Positions 1 to 8,800 of a stretch of 30,532 bases of DNA are shown one piece after another. The stretch lies in the IMG/VR virus record IMGVR_UViG_3300020470_002524, positions 1 through 30,532 of that record. One strand, 5' to 3'. How positions within the stretch are numbered: position 1 is the first letter of the stretch; each line of letters begins with the position of its first letter. The position numbers and the translations under genes were made by a program. The DNA is from a virus. The notes beneath the pieces were generated by a model. It saw nothing but the letters and a program-made list of their open reading frames with translations. It made no database searches and was not told where the DNA came from.

Positions 1-407
1 TTTACAACGTAAAAATCAGAATCATATAATTTAGTAGCACCAGAAGCAGCAGTCTTACTTGGAGAATAATCATGACGATACATGTCATAAGTAAAACCCA
101 GTCCACCAGTAGTTTGTTCTGGTGAAACCCAGTCAATCCTACGAACGACTTGAACTGTATCCGAAGCAAGGACTCTCTTCAGAGAAATCATGTCATCGTA
201 AGAATTAGCAAATTCATTAAATGAATCTACTGCTTGGGGTGGGGAATTTTCATTATCCCATGCTTGTGGTCTACCAATGAAAAGGTACGCACGATCTCTC
301 GTAGCACCTGCGGCTGCATCACTCTGCGTCGCATCGGGACCTTCTAAAGCTTTAATGAATTTTTTCGCTGAAAAAATTCTAAATTGATCAGTTAATAGAG
401 CTGCCAT
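1..407 (-). CDS. 8: Baseplate wedge protein gp8 (T4-like), N-terminal 135 codons; 3' end off the left edge
   Basis: In T4, gp8 is a dimeric baseplate-wedge subunit that joins gp6, gp7 and gp10 in building the wedge. The visible N-terminus begins MAALLTDQFRIFSAKKFIKA. It then shows YLFIGRPQAWDNE (about residues 41-53), a DSFNEF segment, a KRVL stretch and VVRRIDW (about residues 85-91). T4 gp8 has the same order: ITFGRSEPW, TDSV, KVLP and IPRRDW. No stop occurs before the window edge, so the gene is simply cut. The ATG at 407 is the only plausible start: a TAG stop lies in frame two codons upstream. An AGGAGG lies 17 bases upstream, which is unusually far. The gene follows the 1,390-residue gene after a 35-base gap that carries a late-promoter-like box. 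The assignment rests on remembered family sequence, not a search. Confidence 0.85.
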   Translation of the reverse strand, partial: MAALLTDQFRIFSAKKFIKALEGPDATQSDAAAGATRDRAYLFIGRPQAWDNENSPPQAVDSFNEFANSYDDMISLKRVLASDTVQVVRRIDWVSPEQTTGGLGFTYDMYRHDYSPSKTAASGATKLYDSDFYVV

Positions 408-424
408 GTCCTAGTGACTATTGT

Positions 425-430
425 CCTCCT
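425..430 (-). promoter_or_regulatory. Shine-Dalgarno-like AGGAGG upstream of gp8
   Basis: The minus strand reads AGGAGG here, a perfect anti-16S match, but 17 bases separate it from the ATG at 407. The usual spacing is 5-10. An AGGA even closer to the ATG (one base away) is too near to act. Either a wide spacing is tolerated or the leader folds. It is the only strong ribosome-binding sequence I see in front of any start in the window. Confidence 0.45.
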
Positions 431-433
431 GTT

Positions 434-441
434 TATTTATG
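434..441 (-). promoter_or_regulatory. T4-late-promoter-like box CATAAATA upstream of gp8
   Basis: The minus strand reads CATAAATA, 7 of 8 matches to the T4 late -10 element TATAAATA recognised by gp55-type sigma factors. It sits in the 35-base gap between the stop of the 1,390-residue gene (443) and the gp8 ATG (407). A transcript starting shortly downstream would have a very short leader that only partly includes the AGGAGG. A second such box occurs at the only other gap of comparable length, which supports both. Confidence 0.42.
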
Positions 442-442
442 C

Positions 443-3400
443 CTATTTCGAGCGAGCTGTTGTTTGATACTCGATACTCTTAATTCTATACTTAGCACCA
501 CCAGTTCCTTGAACCTCTTCTCCACCCAAAATTGCGTATGCTTTTGCACCAGCACCAGTGGTATCACCCGCTGCATTGGAGAATGTTATAATGGGATGAA
601 GTGCATAAGAGGAATCAACAGATTGCTTAATACCATAACCACCATTGGTTATAGTAAGTGATGCAACTTGGTCACCTGCTGTTGTCATGTTAACAGTTGC
701 AGTTGCTTCAATATCTCCTATATTTTCAATTGCTACAGCAGGAGCAGCGGTGTAGTTAGTTCCTGCATCTTGTATATAGAAATCAACAATGGTTGAATCA
801 TAAGAAAATTCATATAAGTAACCACCAATACCAACATTAACATTACCAGTATTATAACGAGTAACGTCTTTAACAGTTAGAACGGAAGTATTAGCATCCC
901 AAGATACTACGGTTGCTTGCACACCAGAAATTTGTCCTGTGATAACTTCATTAACACCAAAGTTCTGTCCATTACCATCATTGGTATCAAGTTGGATTTT
1001 TAATTGTGCTATATGCTCTACACCTTCACTTAATCCACCAGCAGTTATAACTGTTGAATATTTGAATGGAATACTTGCATCTTTAATATTATCACCAACT
1101 GCAAATAGTGTGGTATTTTGTCCACCTAATTCTTCTTCAATACCATATAGTGAATTGTAAATTCCACCATCTAGTTTAATTTGATTATCAAATGCTGTAC
1201 CAGTATTTACAAGATCAGGAATACCATCACCTGCAGTAGTTGGTAAAATATCTTGGAACTTACTATTAGCAAGAGTACTTAATGGATCTGTTAATAGTGC
1301 AATAGAATCTCCAGCAGAAGTAAGAATTACATGTGGAAGTTGACTAGAATTAGTACTTTCGTATATACCAGCATCAAACTGAACAATAGCATCCTCAGTA
1401 GATGGTCTACCACCATCAATAAATGCCAACTCATCAACTTCAAATGTAACTAATAATTCTCTTGTAGATGGATTCCAATCATATACTTTTGCTATTTTAT
1501 TATTTTCATTCTCTACTTTACGAATTACTCTATCACCTACATTAAATTTGTAAGTAGAAACTCCATCATTATCAACCTGGGAATCATCAAGAATAACTCT
1601 TTGATCATAATTGAAATTAACACCTCTTGTTAAACCAGAGAATTTACCTGCTGTTTTAGATGTATAAGCAATAGTTTCTGTATTTAAAATAAGGGATCCA
1701 GATCCTGGATAAGCATCAGTAGAATTTACAAATATATCAGTAGCATTAGCACTTACATCTCCAACAAGACCTGTTAAGTATATAACACCCGAATTATTTG
1801 ATTGTCTTGCTCTAGTCTTACGTTTGAGATTTACAAGTTTAGTGAATACAATTTTAGGAGGAGATGTATATCCTGTTCCTGGATCAGTAACATCAATAGA
1901 TTTAATCTCACCCTGATCTATAGTTGCTACTGCTTTAGCACCAGAACCTCCACCACCAGTTATTAAAACATATGGTGCTTCTTGATAGAACTCACCATCG
2001 TTAACAATACTAACACTAGTAACTCTTCCTAATGTATCAATCTCAGCAGCACCTTGAGCACCTTGTCCACCACCACCTTCAAAGATAAGTGTTGGTGGAG
2101 TTGCATAATCTCTACCAGCATTTATTAATGAAAGACCTGTAACTGTTTGAACTGTAGGAGTTCCTACAGCACCAGATCCTTCTCCACCTAAAATATTTGC
2201 ATTAGCAGCACCAAAGAAATTATCACCTGTTTTAGTCATCTTAATATAAGAGACTGATCCATCATCTTTTAATACAACATCACCAGTTGCTTCTGTTGGA
2301 TAACTAGAAACAGAAGAAGGTGGAGTATCACCTTCAAATAAAGGAACACTATAGTAAGTAGTACCAATAGCATATGGATATTGAGGATTACCACTGCCAT
2401 CCTCAGTCATATAATATGCATAAGTTCCATTTGGATACTCTGGAGTTGATGAGAATTTACCATTATGTGCATCAAGAGTACGATTAGAAACTGCTGTATC
2501 CCAAATATAATCTTGAATTAAATCACCTAAAATATATCCTTCTTGTACTGTTCTAAATCCTTGACCAGCAGTTGTATATCCAAACATATACAGAGCAGCA
2601 GGAGAATCTACTGCTACTGTCCATCTCATTTCTCTTGTAGTTGCTAGATTAAAAGCACTTAAATATGCAGTATAAGTTACTTCCGATCCATCAATCCAAT
2701 ATGATATACCATTTCCTGTATAAAGTTTTGTTGTATCTCCAATACTAGGAGGAGACCCTACATGCCAACCATCCTCTGTAGTAGATACAAACATATGTTC
2801 ACTATCATTACTAGAATCATTCTGATTGAAAACGTATGTTTTACCTCTCTTAAGAGTTAAGAATTGTGGAACAGCACCATCAATTAAAAATTTACCATTA
2901 GCAATTGTTACAGCATAAGTAACAGTTGATGCAGTAACTATCTCAGGTCTATTACCTGCATGTTCTCCAGATGTTCTTAATCTATATCCAGAAACTTCTC
3001 TAGCAACTGTACCAGAAGAATTATATCCCCAAGGACCATAAATGGGATATCCATCATAGGACATACCAACAATCTTAGAGTGACCATCTACATGTCTAGA
3101 ATAATCTATTGTAGCAGCATTATTTGGATCACTTTGATAATACTTCTCAACATAATAATTATTTGTTAATGCATCAGTATTATTAGGACTTCCATCAATA
3201 ATCATATATCCTTCATCACCTGCATATCCAGACATATATCTGTGATTTGCACAATGATAATAAATCTTTGCTGTCTCATCACTATTCATTATGAATAGCG
3301 GTTGATATTGATTCTCGTAATCTGCAGAAGGTGCAGAACTTGCACCTGTACTATTATAATAAAGAGTTCCACTATTTAAAGTACCATCGGCAGTTGTACT

Positions 3401-4615
3401 GAATCTAATTGGATGATTGTTATTAGTAGAATCACTCTGATCAAATTTAATTAGATAATTTGGTTCTACTTTAATATTTTCTGGTGCAAAATAATATGTT
3501 CCTGGTGTAAATGCACCGAAATCTGCTGCATTAGTTCCAAACTCAATATAGAAAACACCACTTAATTGTGTTGGTATAGCACCAATTTTAAAAGTAAATC
3601 CATTAGATCCTAAACAAGAATCTCCATTTTCAAATACTTCATTACCTTCACCACCAGCAAGTTGTCTTAAGTATACTCTGGTAACTACATTACTATTATT
3701 TCTTACAACCTTAGATATTTCACCTCTAGCTGCACCAGCAACTTCATCTACAATTCTACCAACTTCAATAGTACCAAGAGATTCATCAACACTATTAACT
3801 TCCAACATTATGTTGTCAGTCTCTACCTTTGTAGTCCAAGTATATTGTTTAAATTTACCCCATTGAAAAACACCATTCGTTAATGCGAATTGATCAATAG
3901 ATTTACTAGATTGGTAATATTGAACATTACCTTCTATAACAGTATCATGAACATTATTACTCTTTACATAATTATACTTAACTGCATCAATTTCAAATCC
4001 TGGAAATACATTACCATCAGTACCCCATCCAGGAGTATGAAGCAATCCACCATTTGCTAGAATACCTGTTACCTTATCATTTTGAAGAACTCTGGTTCCC
4101 ATATCAGGAACGTCTTTACCACCTCTATAAACAAAAGTTTGATTAAATGTTCTATCAGTTAACGGACCACCTCCTGGAACTAATTCTGTTGAAATTGGCG
4201 TTGGTTTAGGATCATTATCAGAAACGATTGTTAATCTATCTGTTACCTCATTATTTACTACAGCATACGATCCTGATGTTGGAGAGTTAGGATGTGTTTG
4301 CCAAATTCTATTAAAATCAAATGAAGTAACAACATTAGGTGTTTCTTGTTGAGGAACAATTTGTAACCTCAAAGGATCATATCCACTACCTCTAGTTAAA
4401 ACCCTAACATGTATAATCTTTCCTGAATCAGTATCTATAATTGGATATAAAAGTGCTTCTTCATCTGGAGTACCACAACCAGTCACAGTTAAACGAGGGG
4501 GATCTGATTGTGAGTAACCAGTACCTCCCTCAACTACTCTTACTGCACGAACTCCAAATATTTCATCAAAAATAGGTTCTATTACAGCACCAGATCCAGG
4601 AACAGTTCTTGCCAT
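443..4615 (-). CDS. Modular virion structural protein (1,390 aa) with cupredoxin-like, YHYH-like and GSGY-repeat modules
   Basis: Probable baseplate- or fibre-associated protein; no enzyme domain is evident. Modules in order: GSGY-type repeats near residues 15-85; a cupredoxin-like domain (about 380-470) with H401, C455, H458 and M461; the first part of a YHYH-like domain (about 505-560, YDGYPIYGPWGY); a second, degenerate cupredoxin-like segment (about 565-685) around H607; the remaining YHYH part (about 690-757, NGKFSSTPEYPNGTYAYY); three glycine-rich GSGY repeats (about 826-926); a module with a GLTRG motif (about 950-1005); and C-terminal GSGY-like repeats (about 1275-1365). The ATG lies 4 bases past the stop of the 413-residue gene and has no clear Shine-Dalgarno, which suggests translational coupling. 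It stops with TAG just before gp8. T4-like cyanophages carry large YHYH proteins near gp8, but I cannot name a specific orthologue. Confidence 0.88.
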   Translation of the reverse strand: MARTVPGSGAVIEPIFDEIFGVRAVRVVEGGTGYSQSDPPRLTVTGCGTPDEEALLYPIIDTDSGKIIHVRVLTRGSGYDPLRLQIVPQQETPNVVTSFDFNRIWQTHPNSPTSGSYAVVNNEVTDRLTIVSDNDPKPTPISTELVPGGGPLTDRTFNQTFVYRGGKDVPDMGTRVLQNDKVTGILANGGLLHTPGWGTDGNVFPGFEIDAVKYNYVKSNNVHDTVIEGNVQYYQSSKSIDQFALTNGVFQWGKFKQYTWTTKVETDNIMLEVNSVDESLGTIEVGRIVDEVAGAARGEISKVVRNNSNVVTRVYLRQLAGGEGNEVFENGDSCLGSNGFTFKIGAIPTQLSGVFYIEFGTNAADFGAFTPGTYYFAPENIKVEPNYLIKFDQSDSTNNNHPIRFSTTADGTLNSGTLYYNSTGASSAPSADYENQYQPLFIMNSDETAKIYYHCANHRYMSGYAGDEGYMIIDGSPNNTDALTNNYYVEKYYQSDPNNAATIDYSRHVDGHSKIVGMSYDGYPIYGPWGYNSSGTVAREVSGYRLRTSGEHAGNRPEIVTASTVTYAVTIANGKFLIDGAVPQFLTLKRGKTYVFNQNDSSNDSEHMFVSTTEDGWHVGSPPSIGDTTKLYTGNGISYWIDGSEVTYTAYLSAFNLATTREMRWTVAVDSPAALYMFGYTTAGQGFRTVQEGYILGDLIQDYIWDTAVSNRTLDAHNGKFSSTPEYPNGTYAYYMTEDGSGNPQYPYAIGTTYYSVPLFEGDTPPSSVSSYPTEATGDVVLKDDGSVSYIKMTKTGDNFFGAANANILGGEGSGAVGTPTVQTVTGLSLINAGRDYATPPTLIFEGGGGQGAQGAAEIDTLGRVTSVSIVNDGEFYQEAPYVLITGGGGSGAKAVATIDQGEIKSIDVTDPGTGYTSPPKIVFTKLVNLKRKTRARQSNNSGVIYLTGLVGDVSANATDIFVNSTDAYPGSGSLILNTETIAYTSKTAGKFSGLTRGVNFNYDQRVILDDSQVDNDGVSTYKFNVGDRVIRKVENENNKIAKVYDWNPSTRELLVTFEVDELAFIDGGRPSTEDAIVQFDAGIYESTNSSQLPHVILTSAGDSIALLTDPLSTLANSKFQDILPTTAGDGIPDLVNTGTAFDNQIKLDGGIYNSLYGIEEELGGQNTTLFAVGDNIKDASIPFKYSTVITAGGLSEGVEHIAQLKIQLDTNDGNGQNFGVNEVITGQISGVQATVVSWDANTSVLTVKDVTRYNTGNVNVGIGGYLYEFSYDSTIVDFYIQDAGTNYTAAPAVAIENIGDIEATATVNMTTAGDQVASLTITNGGYGIKQSVDSSYALHPIITFSNAAGDTTGAGAKAYAILGGEEVQGTGGAKYRIKSIEYQTTARSK
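505..800 (-). repeat. C-terminal GSGY-like repeats of the 1,390-aa protein
   Basis: Two or three divergent copies of the strand-turn unit occur here. One begins IVDFYIQDAGTNYTAAPAVA and the next ASLTITNGGYGI, ending in GAGAKAYAILGG. They match the unit found in the same protein at 1838-2140 and in the giant protein, but the glycine run is mostly eroded. Confidence 0.6.
1600..1765 (-). other. TRG-type module in the 1,390-aa protein
   Basis: The segment reads as DIFVNSTDAYPGSGSLIL, then IAYTSKTAGKFSGLTRG. It resembles the module at the right edge of the window in the giant protein (STIGWPERNGEFLIG, then VQYKEKSLNQFIECTRG) and a third at about 21110-21420 (VLRAQTGT). The shared pattern is a turn with GxxxI, an I/VxY strand and a closing (L/C)TRG. 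It is a recurring small beta module of unknown role. Confidence 0.55.
1838..2140 (-). repeat. Three tandem GSGY/GGGGSGA repeats in the 1,390-aa protein
   Basis: Three units of about 35 residues follow one another: VTGLSLINAGRDYATPP, then VTSVSIVNDGEFYQEAP, then IKSIDVTDPGTGYTSPP. The first two are followed by a valine/isoleucine strand and a glycine run (GGGGQGA, GGGGSGA) and then an alanine-rich strand. They are the same unit as the six-copy array at 28880-29555. Such regular units usually form beta-rich stacks; the function is unknown. Confidence 0.8.
2342..2545 (-). other. YHYH-like domain, second part (1,390-aa protein)
   Basis: LDAHNGKFSSTPEYPNGTYA followed by a tyrosine pair, MT and then QYPYAIGTTYY matches the C-terminal part of YHYH-family domains, which as I recall run LDxxNGxxxxTPEYPxGTYHYHxT...FPYxIG. 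Here the eponymous tetrapeptide is YAYY, so both histidines are lost. This part is separated from the first part by a cupredoxin-like segment. Confidence 0.65.
2565..2920 (-). other. Degenerate cupredoxin-like segment inserted in the YHYH-like domain
   Basis: The segment has a strand ending SEHMFVSTTEDGW (H607), a later RWTVAVDSPAALY strand, and then MFGYTTAGQGF. This aligns with the copper-loop region of the cupredoxin in the neighbouring 413-residue protein (TVPMDAPNTLYYQCTIHAAM). The Cys and the second His are replaced, so metal binding is unlikely. The fold assignment is inferred from the matched pattern only. Confidence 0.5.
2940..3100 (-). other. YHYH-like domain, first part (1,390-aa protein)
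   Basis: HSKIVGMSYDGYPIYGPWGY is a close match to the HSPIIGxAxDGxPIYGPYGY core of YHYH-family domains. The same core is present in the giant protein near 28610-28680. The following YRLRTSGEHAGNRPE also parallels the giant protein's SSYRLKSD. Confidence 0.75.
3210..3480 (-). other. Cupredoxin-like domain with complete type-1 copper ligand pattern (1,390-aa protein)
   Basis: NNNHPIRFST supplies the first histidine (H401). IYYHCANHRYMSG supplies C455, H458 and M461, spaced C-x2-H-x2-M. This is the ligand pattern of a type-1 (blue) copper site, with the short loop known from amicyanin (CTPHPFM). The strand before the loop (ETAKIYYHC) fits the penultimate cupredoxin strand. Copper binding is inferred, not shown. 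Confidence 0.6.
4350..4575 (-). repeat. N-terminal GSGY-type repeat pair of the 1,390-aa protein
   Basis: Two units are recognisable: VRVVEGGTGYSQSDPPRLTV and VRVLTRGSGYDPLRLQIV. They have the strand, then G(T/S)GY turn, then strand layout of the other arrays but lack the long glycine run. Confidence 0.65.
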
Positions 4616-4619
4616 TTAA

Positions 4620-5861
4620 TTATGTTACTACGTTTATTGTGCCGTTCATCGCAGCATGTATTGTACATTGATAATAAAGTGTATTAGGAGCATCCATAGG
4701 TACTGTCCAATACAAAACACCAGTTCCACTACCAGCTTGACCAGCAGTGTAAGGATTACCAGTTAATCCTTGAGTTGATTGAATTCTGAATGGATGAGCA
4801 CCACCCTGTACAGTATTATCAAAAGCATATGTAAACCCTCTATGTACATAGATGGTTGGGTCATTTGCTGTAGATGGGAAACCTGGTCCTTGGAAAGTAA
4901 AGTCTGATGATCCATTAGCATTAATTTCCCACCAAGTAATAGGACTGCGTGTTACTATCCAATCAGTACCATTCCAGAATAAAGAATCTCCTTGAACAGG
5001 AGTTCCAAACTGACCAGTGGTCATATCCGAATCAGTTAATGCTGCAAAAGTGGTAGGGATTGTACCACTAAAAGCAACAGTTAATGTATCTCCAGAAACT
5101 GATGTGGTAATATCCGTACCACCAGCAACAGTTAATGTATCAGTCTGACTATTTGCTGTAGTGGTCCCCGTATCTCCAGTAACTGTAGCAAATATGTTTA
5201 CACTCGAAATACCAGCATCATCATCTGCAGCAACCCATTTACCTGAACTATTATTCCACTTAAGTACCTGAAGGTTTGTAGGAGCAGTTGATAAATCAAC
5301 ATCACCTAAAAGTCCAATACTAGAATACTCAGTTGCAACTTTTGCTCTTACATTACCAGCACCACCAGCAGTAATATTAATGTTTACATATGGATTATCA
5401 TCACCATTAACAGTGAAGAAATAACCAGGATATGATGCTGCAGTAGGAGCATCTCCAATTAGTGTGTACTGATTCTTATATTTTACTTTAGTCGGTAAAT
5501 CTATAATTCCAGTAGCACCATCAAAATTATTCGTAATACCACCAACAGTAGCAATTAAATCACCACTTCCATTAGGAGCGATAGTAATATTACCATTACT
5601 AGATGATACAATGCTGTTACTATTAACATCCAATGCAGATGTTAACGTATTGTAATCAGCAGGTTCAAACCTGTTATTAGAAGTGTACTTTAAAACTTGA
5701 TTTAATGTTGGGTTTGCAACCGCAACATTTAAATCAGTTCCGTTACCAATAGCACTATAGATCTCATTAAAATTATCATTAATCTTATCTCCACCATCAC
5801 GTAGAGTGTCTCCAGTGTTATCGTTGGCAGCTGCGCCTATGCCGAGTGCTTGTTTAGCCAT
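4620..5861 (-). CDS. Fibre-like virion structural protein (413 aa) with C-terminal cupredoxin-like domain
   Basis: The N-terminus (MAKQALGIGAAANDNTGDTL, then a KINDNFNEIY helix) is the widespread tail-fibre leader seen in T4-like marine phages, usually as ANDGTGDxLRxAFxKINDNFxELY. The middle (about residues 40-300) is low-complexity beta-rich sequence: LSTAPTNLQVLKWN, ADDDAG, then repeated DTLTVAGG/DTLTVAF strands typical of fibre shafts. The last 106 residues (308-413) form a cupredoxin-like domain with H356, C399, H402 and M405. The ATG at 5861 is 26 bases past the giant gene's TGA, and a GATAAATA box overlaps that stop. No strong Shine-Dalgarno is visible. It ends 4 bases before the 1,390-residue gene, so the two are probably cotranscribed and coupled. 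A structural role is likely; the exact position in the virion is unknown. Confidence 0.88.
   Translation of the reverse strand: MAKQALGIGAAANDNTGDTLRDGGDKINDNFNEIYSAIGNGTDLNVAVANPTLNQVLKYTSNNRFEPADYNTLTSALDVNSNSIVSSSNGNITIAPNGSGDLIATVGGITNNFDGATGIIDLPTKVKYKNQYTLIGDAPTAASYPGYFFTVNGDDNPYVNINITAGGAGNVRAKVATEYSSIGLLGDVDLSTAPTNLQVLKWNNSSGKWVAADDDAGISSVNIFATVTGDTGTTTANSQTDTLTVAGGTDITTSVSGDTLTVAFSGTIPTTFAALTDSDMTTGQFGTPVQGDSLFWNGTDWIVTRSPITWWEINANGSSDFTFQGPGFPSTANDPTIYVHRGFTYAFDNTVQGGAHPFRIQSTQGLTGNPYTAGQAGSGTGVLYWTVPMDAPNTLYYQCTIHAAMNGTINVVT
4623..4940 (-). other. C-terminal cupredoxin-like domain with amicyanin-type copper loop (413-aa protein)
   Basis: The domain starts at ITWWEINANG and ends at the C-terminus. 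GGAHPFRIQ gives H356. LYYQCTIHAAMNGTINVV gives C399, H402 and M405 in C-x2-H-x2-M spacing, followed by the final strand as in plastocyanin-type proteins (compare amicyanin HCTPHPFMRGKV). The intervening WTVPMDAPNTLYY strand is also cupredoxin-like. All four expected ligands are present. There is no signal peptide; the domain is the tip or base of a virion protein. Confidence 0.68.
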
Positions 5862-5881
5862 TACTTGCAGAGATTTTTAGT

Positions 5882-5889
5882 TATTTATC
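5882..5889 (-). promoter_or_regulatory. T4-late-promoter-like box GATAAATA before the 413-aa gene
   Basis: The minus strand reads GATAAATA (7 of 8 to TATAAATA), overlapping the TGA stop of the giant gene and lying 20 bases upstream of the ATG at 5861. It would drive late expression of the 413- and 1,390-residue genes independently of the very long upstream gene. By eye, these two intergenic boxes are the only NATAAATA octamers I found on the coding strand. Confidence 0.42.
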
Positions 5890-8800
5890 AGAGTATTTCA
5901 GGATCTATAACTTCTTCTCCATATTGACTTAAGTCAGGAGCAGTCCAGTTATCTGGAACAGAAGTTTCAACATCAACGGATGGGTTTTTATATCCCGTAC
6001 CAGTTGCACTAAGTTCAACACCAGAAACACCGACCAATGCACGGATGTTACCATCAAAACCTGAGATGGAGTCAATTCTAACGGTAGGTCTAGAAGTATA
6101 TCCAGATCCACCACCAGTAATTTGAACTGCCTTAATAAGTCCTGATGTTAGATTTGCGGTTGCTTGACCATCACGTCCGAATACAGATCCAAGGTAATCG
6201 AAAGTAATTAGAGAGTTAGAAGACTCAATAACAGCAACTTCTCTATCAGAAACCTCTCCTTGAATATCCAAGAAGTCTCCAGCTTCTACAGGTGGTACAA
6301 CTTCAGCAGCATCAACGTCTGCCTCAGAACCAACGTAAGAGAATGCAACGAATGTTGATCCCACACGAGGAATTTCAGTAAAGATTATTCTAGAACCAAC
6401 AATTTCAAAACCAATACCCGCTTCTTGTACAACACCATTCAGTGAAACAATGATGTTATTTTCTGGTCTAACGGTTGTGGATTGTACACCTTCAGTTAGA
6501 GTTAGTGAGTAGAATATATCATTACGCTTGAGGTTGAAGGACTGACGTAAGGAATCAAACTCGAATGAGATATCATCCAATTGTCTCAACTTACCTACGT
6601 AGAATCCTGTGAATGATGCTCCCACATCAGGTGCTTCAGTAAACTGAATCTGATCAGAGAACGCTGTATATGCGTTAGAAGCACCTGGAGGTTGTAGAAT
6701 ACCATTAATGAATATCAAGAGGTGTCCAGCAGGATCTGGGAAGTATTGAGTACCATTATTAATAGTAAGTTTGAATGAAGTTGTGGTTCCATCAAATCCT
6801 TTGAATGCTCTCTTAACACGTCCCTTAAGGGTAACAAGATCAATAACAGCAGCCTTATAATCATTAGGTCCAATAATGGTATCCTTCTCAGAGAAGGTTC
6901 CAACAATATCACTCAAATAAAGTCTCTTCGTAGTCGTACCATCTTCAATATCTTGTATCAATGCAGATGCTTGACCTGCGACTGTAAGTTTAGTAGATAC
7001 GGTTGCGTAACCAACAGGGAAATTAAGATTACCAGTAGGACCATAATCACCAACATAATCAGTAGAATTAATAGTTCCTTGAATCATCTGAATATAGATG
7101 AAGTTATTATCAAGATCAACTCCAGTAATAACACCATACGTATTGGTATCCTGACCACCTGCAACTACCTTATAAACTCTATGTCCTTCAGTCCAATTGT
7201 TATAGGTAATGTTATTAAGTGTGATGATACTAATACCAAGTTTAAGGTGTCCAGAAGAAGCAATTCTCTGACCAACTTGAACATCTATTCCATTATATCT
7301 TGCAGCATCAATATACTGCTTAGAAGTCTTAGGATAAACAACAGATGTTGTCTCAAAATCACCAATTAGACTATCAGTATCAATTGTTAATGTACCACCA
7401 GTATTATCTGTAACTGCTGCCTCATTCTTATAGAATGCAACAGGTTGTGCAGTTTGCTTACTATTGTATCCCTTGAATGGAATATCTTCAGTAAATGTAC
7501 CCTTCAGAGTTGAAATCTGAATACGATCTTCAATTGCACTAATCTGAGCAGTAGTAGAGTTTTCTGAACCTACAATATTATCAGTAATTGCCCAAGTTCC
7601 ACCAGTTACTTCAACATCAAGATACTTATAATTTGTATCTTCATGATAACCATAAACAACACCTGTAACTGTTGCATCACCACTCTTAACAATGGTTTCA
7701 TTCATAGTGAATGGGCCATCAGTAATATCACCATCAAAACGGAATCTCTTATAGACCTTAGCAACTCTACCTTCATTAAGAGTTACTGAGTTAATTTCAC
7801 CAGAAATACCACTTTGTGTGCCATAAGCAAACTCAGCAAATTGAATTCCACCACCAACACCATTAGGTATCACTCTAGTTCCATACTTATATGTTGGAAT
7901 TGTTATACCATTGTTCTTAAGAATTGTATTATTATAAGCACTATTACCAAGTTGATTCTTAATAATTCCATTAAGATATCTTATACACCTAGTAATAGAT
8001 AACTTATCATAATCCGTACCCTTCGTGCTATCATAATACTTGTAGAATGAAGCATTAGGAGAAGGACTTGTAAGACCATTATCAAGAGATTTGCCCATAT
8101 ATTCAATGAGTCTCTTCATGATCAATGACTTGATATTATACTCAGTGCTAGTATAGAAAACATCATCATCTTGTGATGTATAAGGATCTAGAGCACCCTT
8201 AGCAAGTTTCGCACCCCAGAGATAAACTCCACTGCTACCAGTACCAGCGTAAACTAGAGATTGTGGTACGTTCTTAACGTAAATGATTTGACGTAAAGTA
8301 CTAAATCCAAATGCGAATGTTGCAGTTGCATAAACTCTAAACCATCCATCACCATGAGGTATAACACCTGTAGAAACATTTGTCATATCACCAAGGTTAC
8401 CTTGTCCATCTATCTGGAAGGTAGTTCCTACAACACCAGTATCAAGAGCAATATCAAAGAGTAATCTTTGTGTAGATACGCTTGTAGCAGGGTCAAGCTG
8501 CATCTCCATTCTTATATGATTATACTCACCAGACTTAGCGAAGAATGATACTGTAAATGTCTGAGTTTGTTCAGCAGAACCTGTATCCCATGTTTCATTT
8601 CCACTATCGTACTTAACTGTTCCAGAGTCTAATGTTTCAAAAGCAGTTAGAGAATAATCTCTATAAACAAAGTGCTCAACATTACCAGTAGTATCCATAA
8701 CCTTTTCTGCTGTTGTTGTTCCATCAGGAGCAACTCCAGTATTAGCAGTTCTAGTTACTGCAGATCCAGTCCAATTAGCAATGAAATCTTCAGGAGAGTT

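Noticed and set aside
4623-4940. Host-derived plastocyanin gene (petE) as an auxiliary metabolic gene
   Set aside because: The cupredoxin-like part is fused to a tail-fibre-type N-terminus and shaft, has no signal peptide, and is not a separate frame. The copper-loop spacing is also shorter than in plastocyanin.
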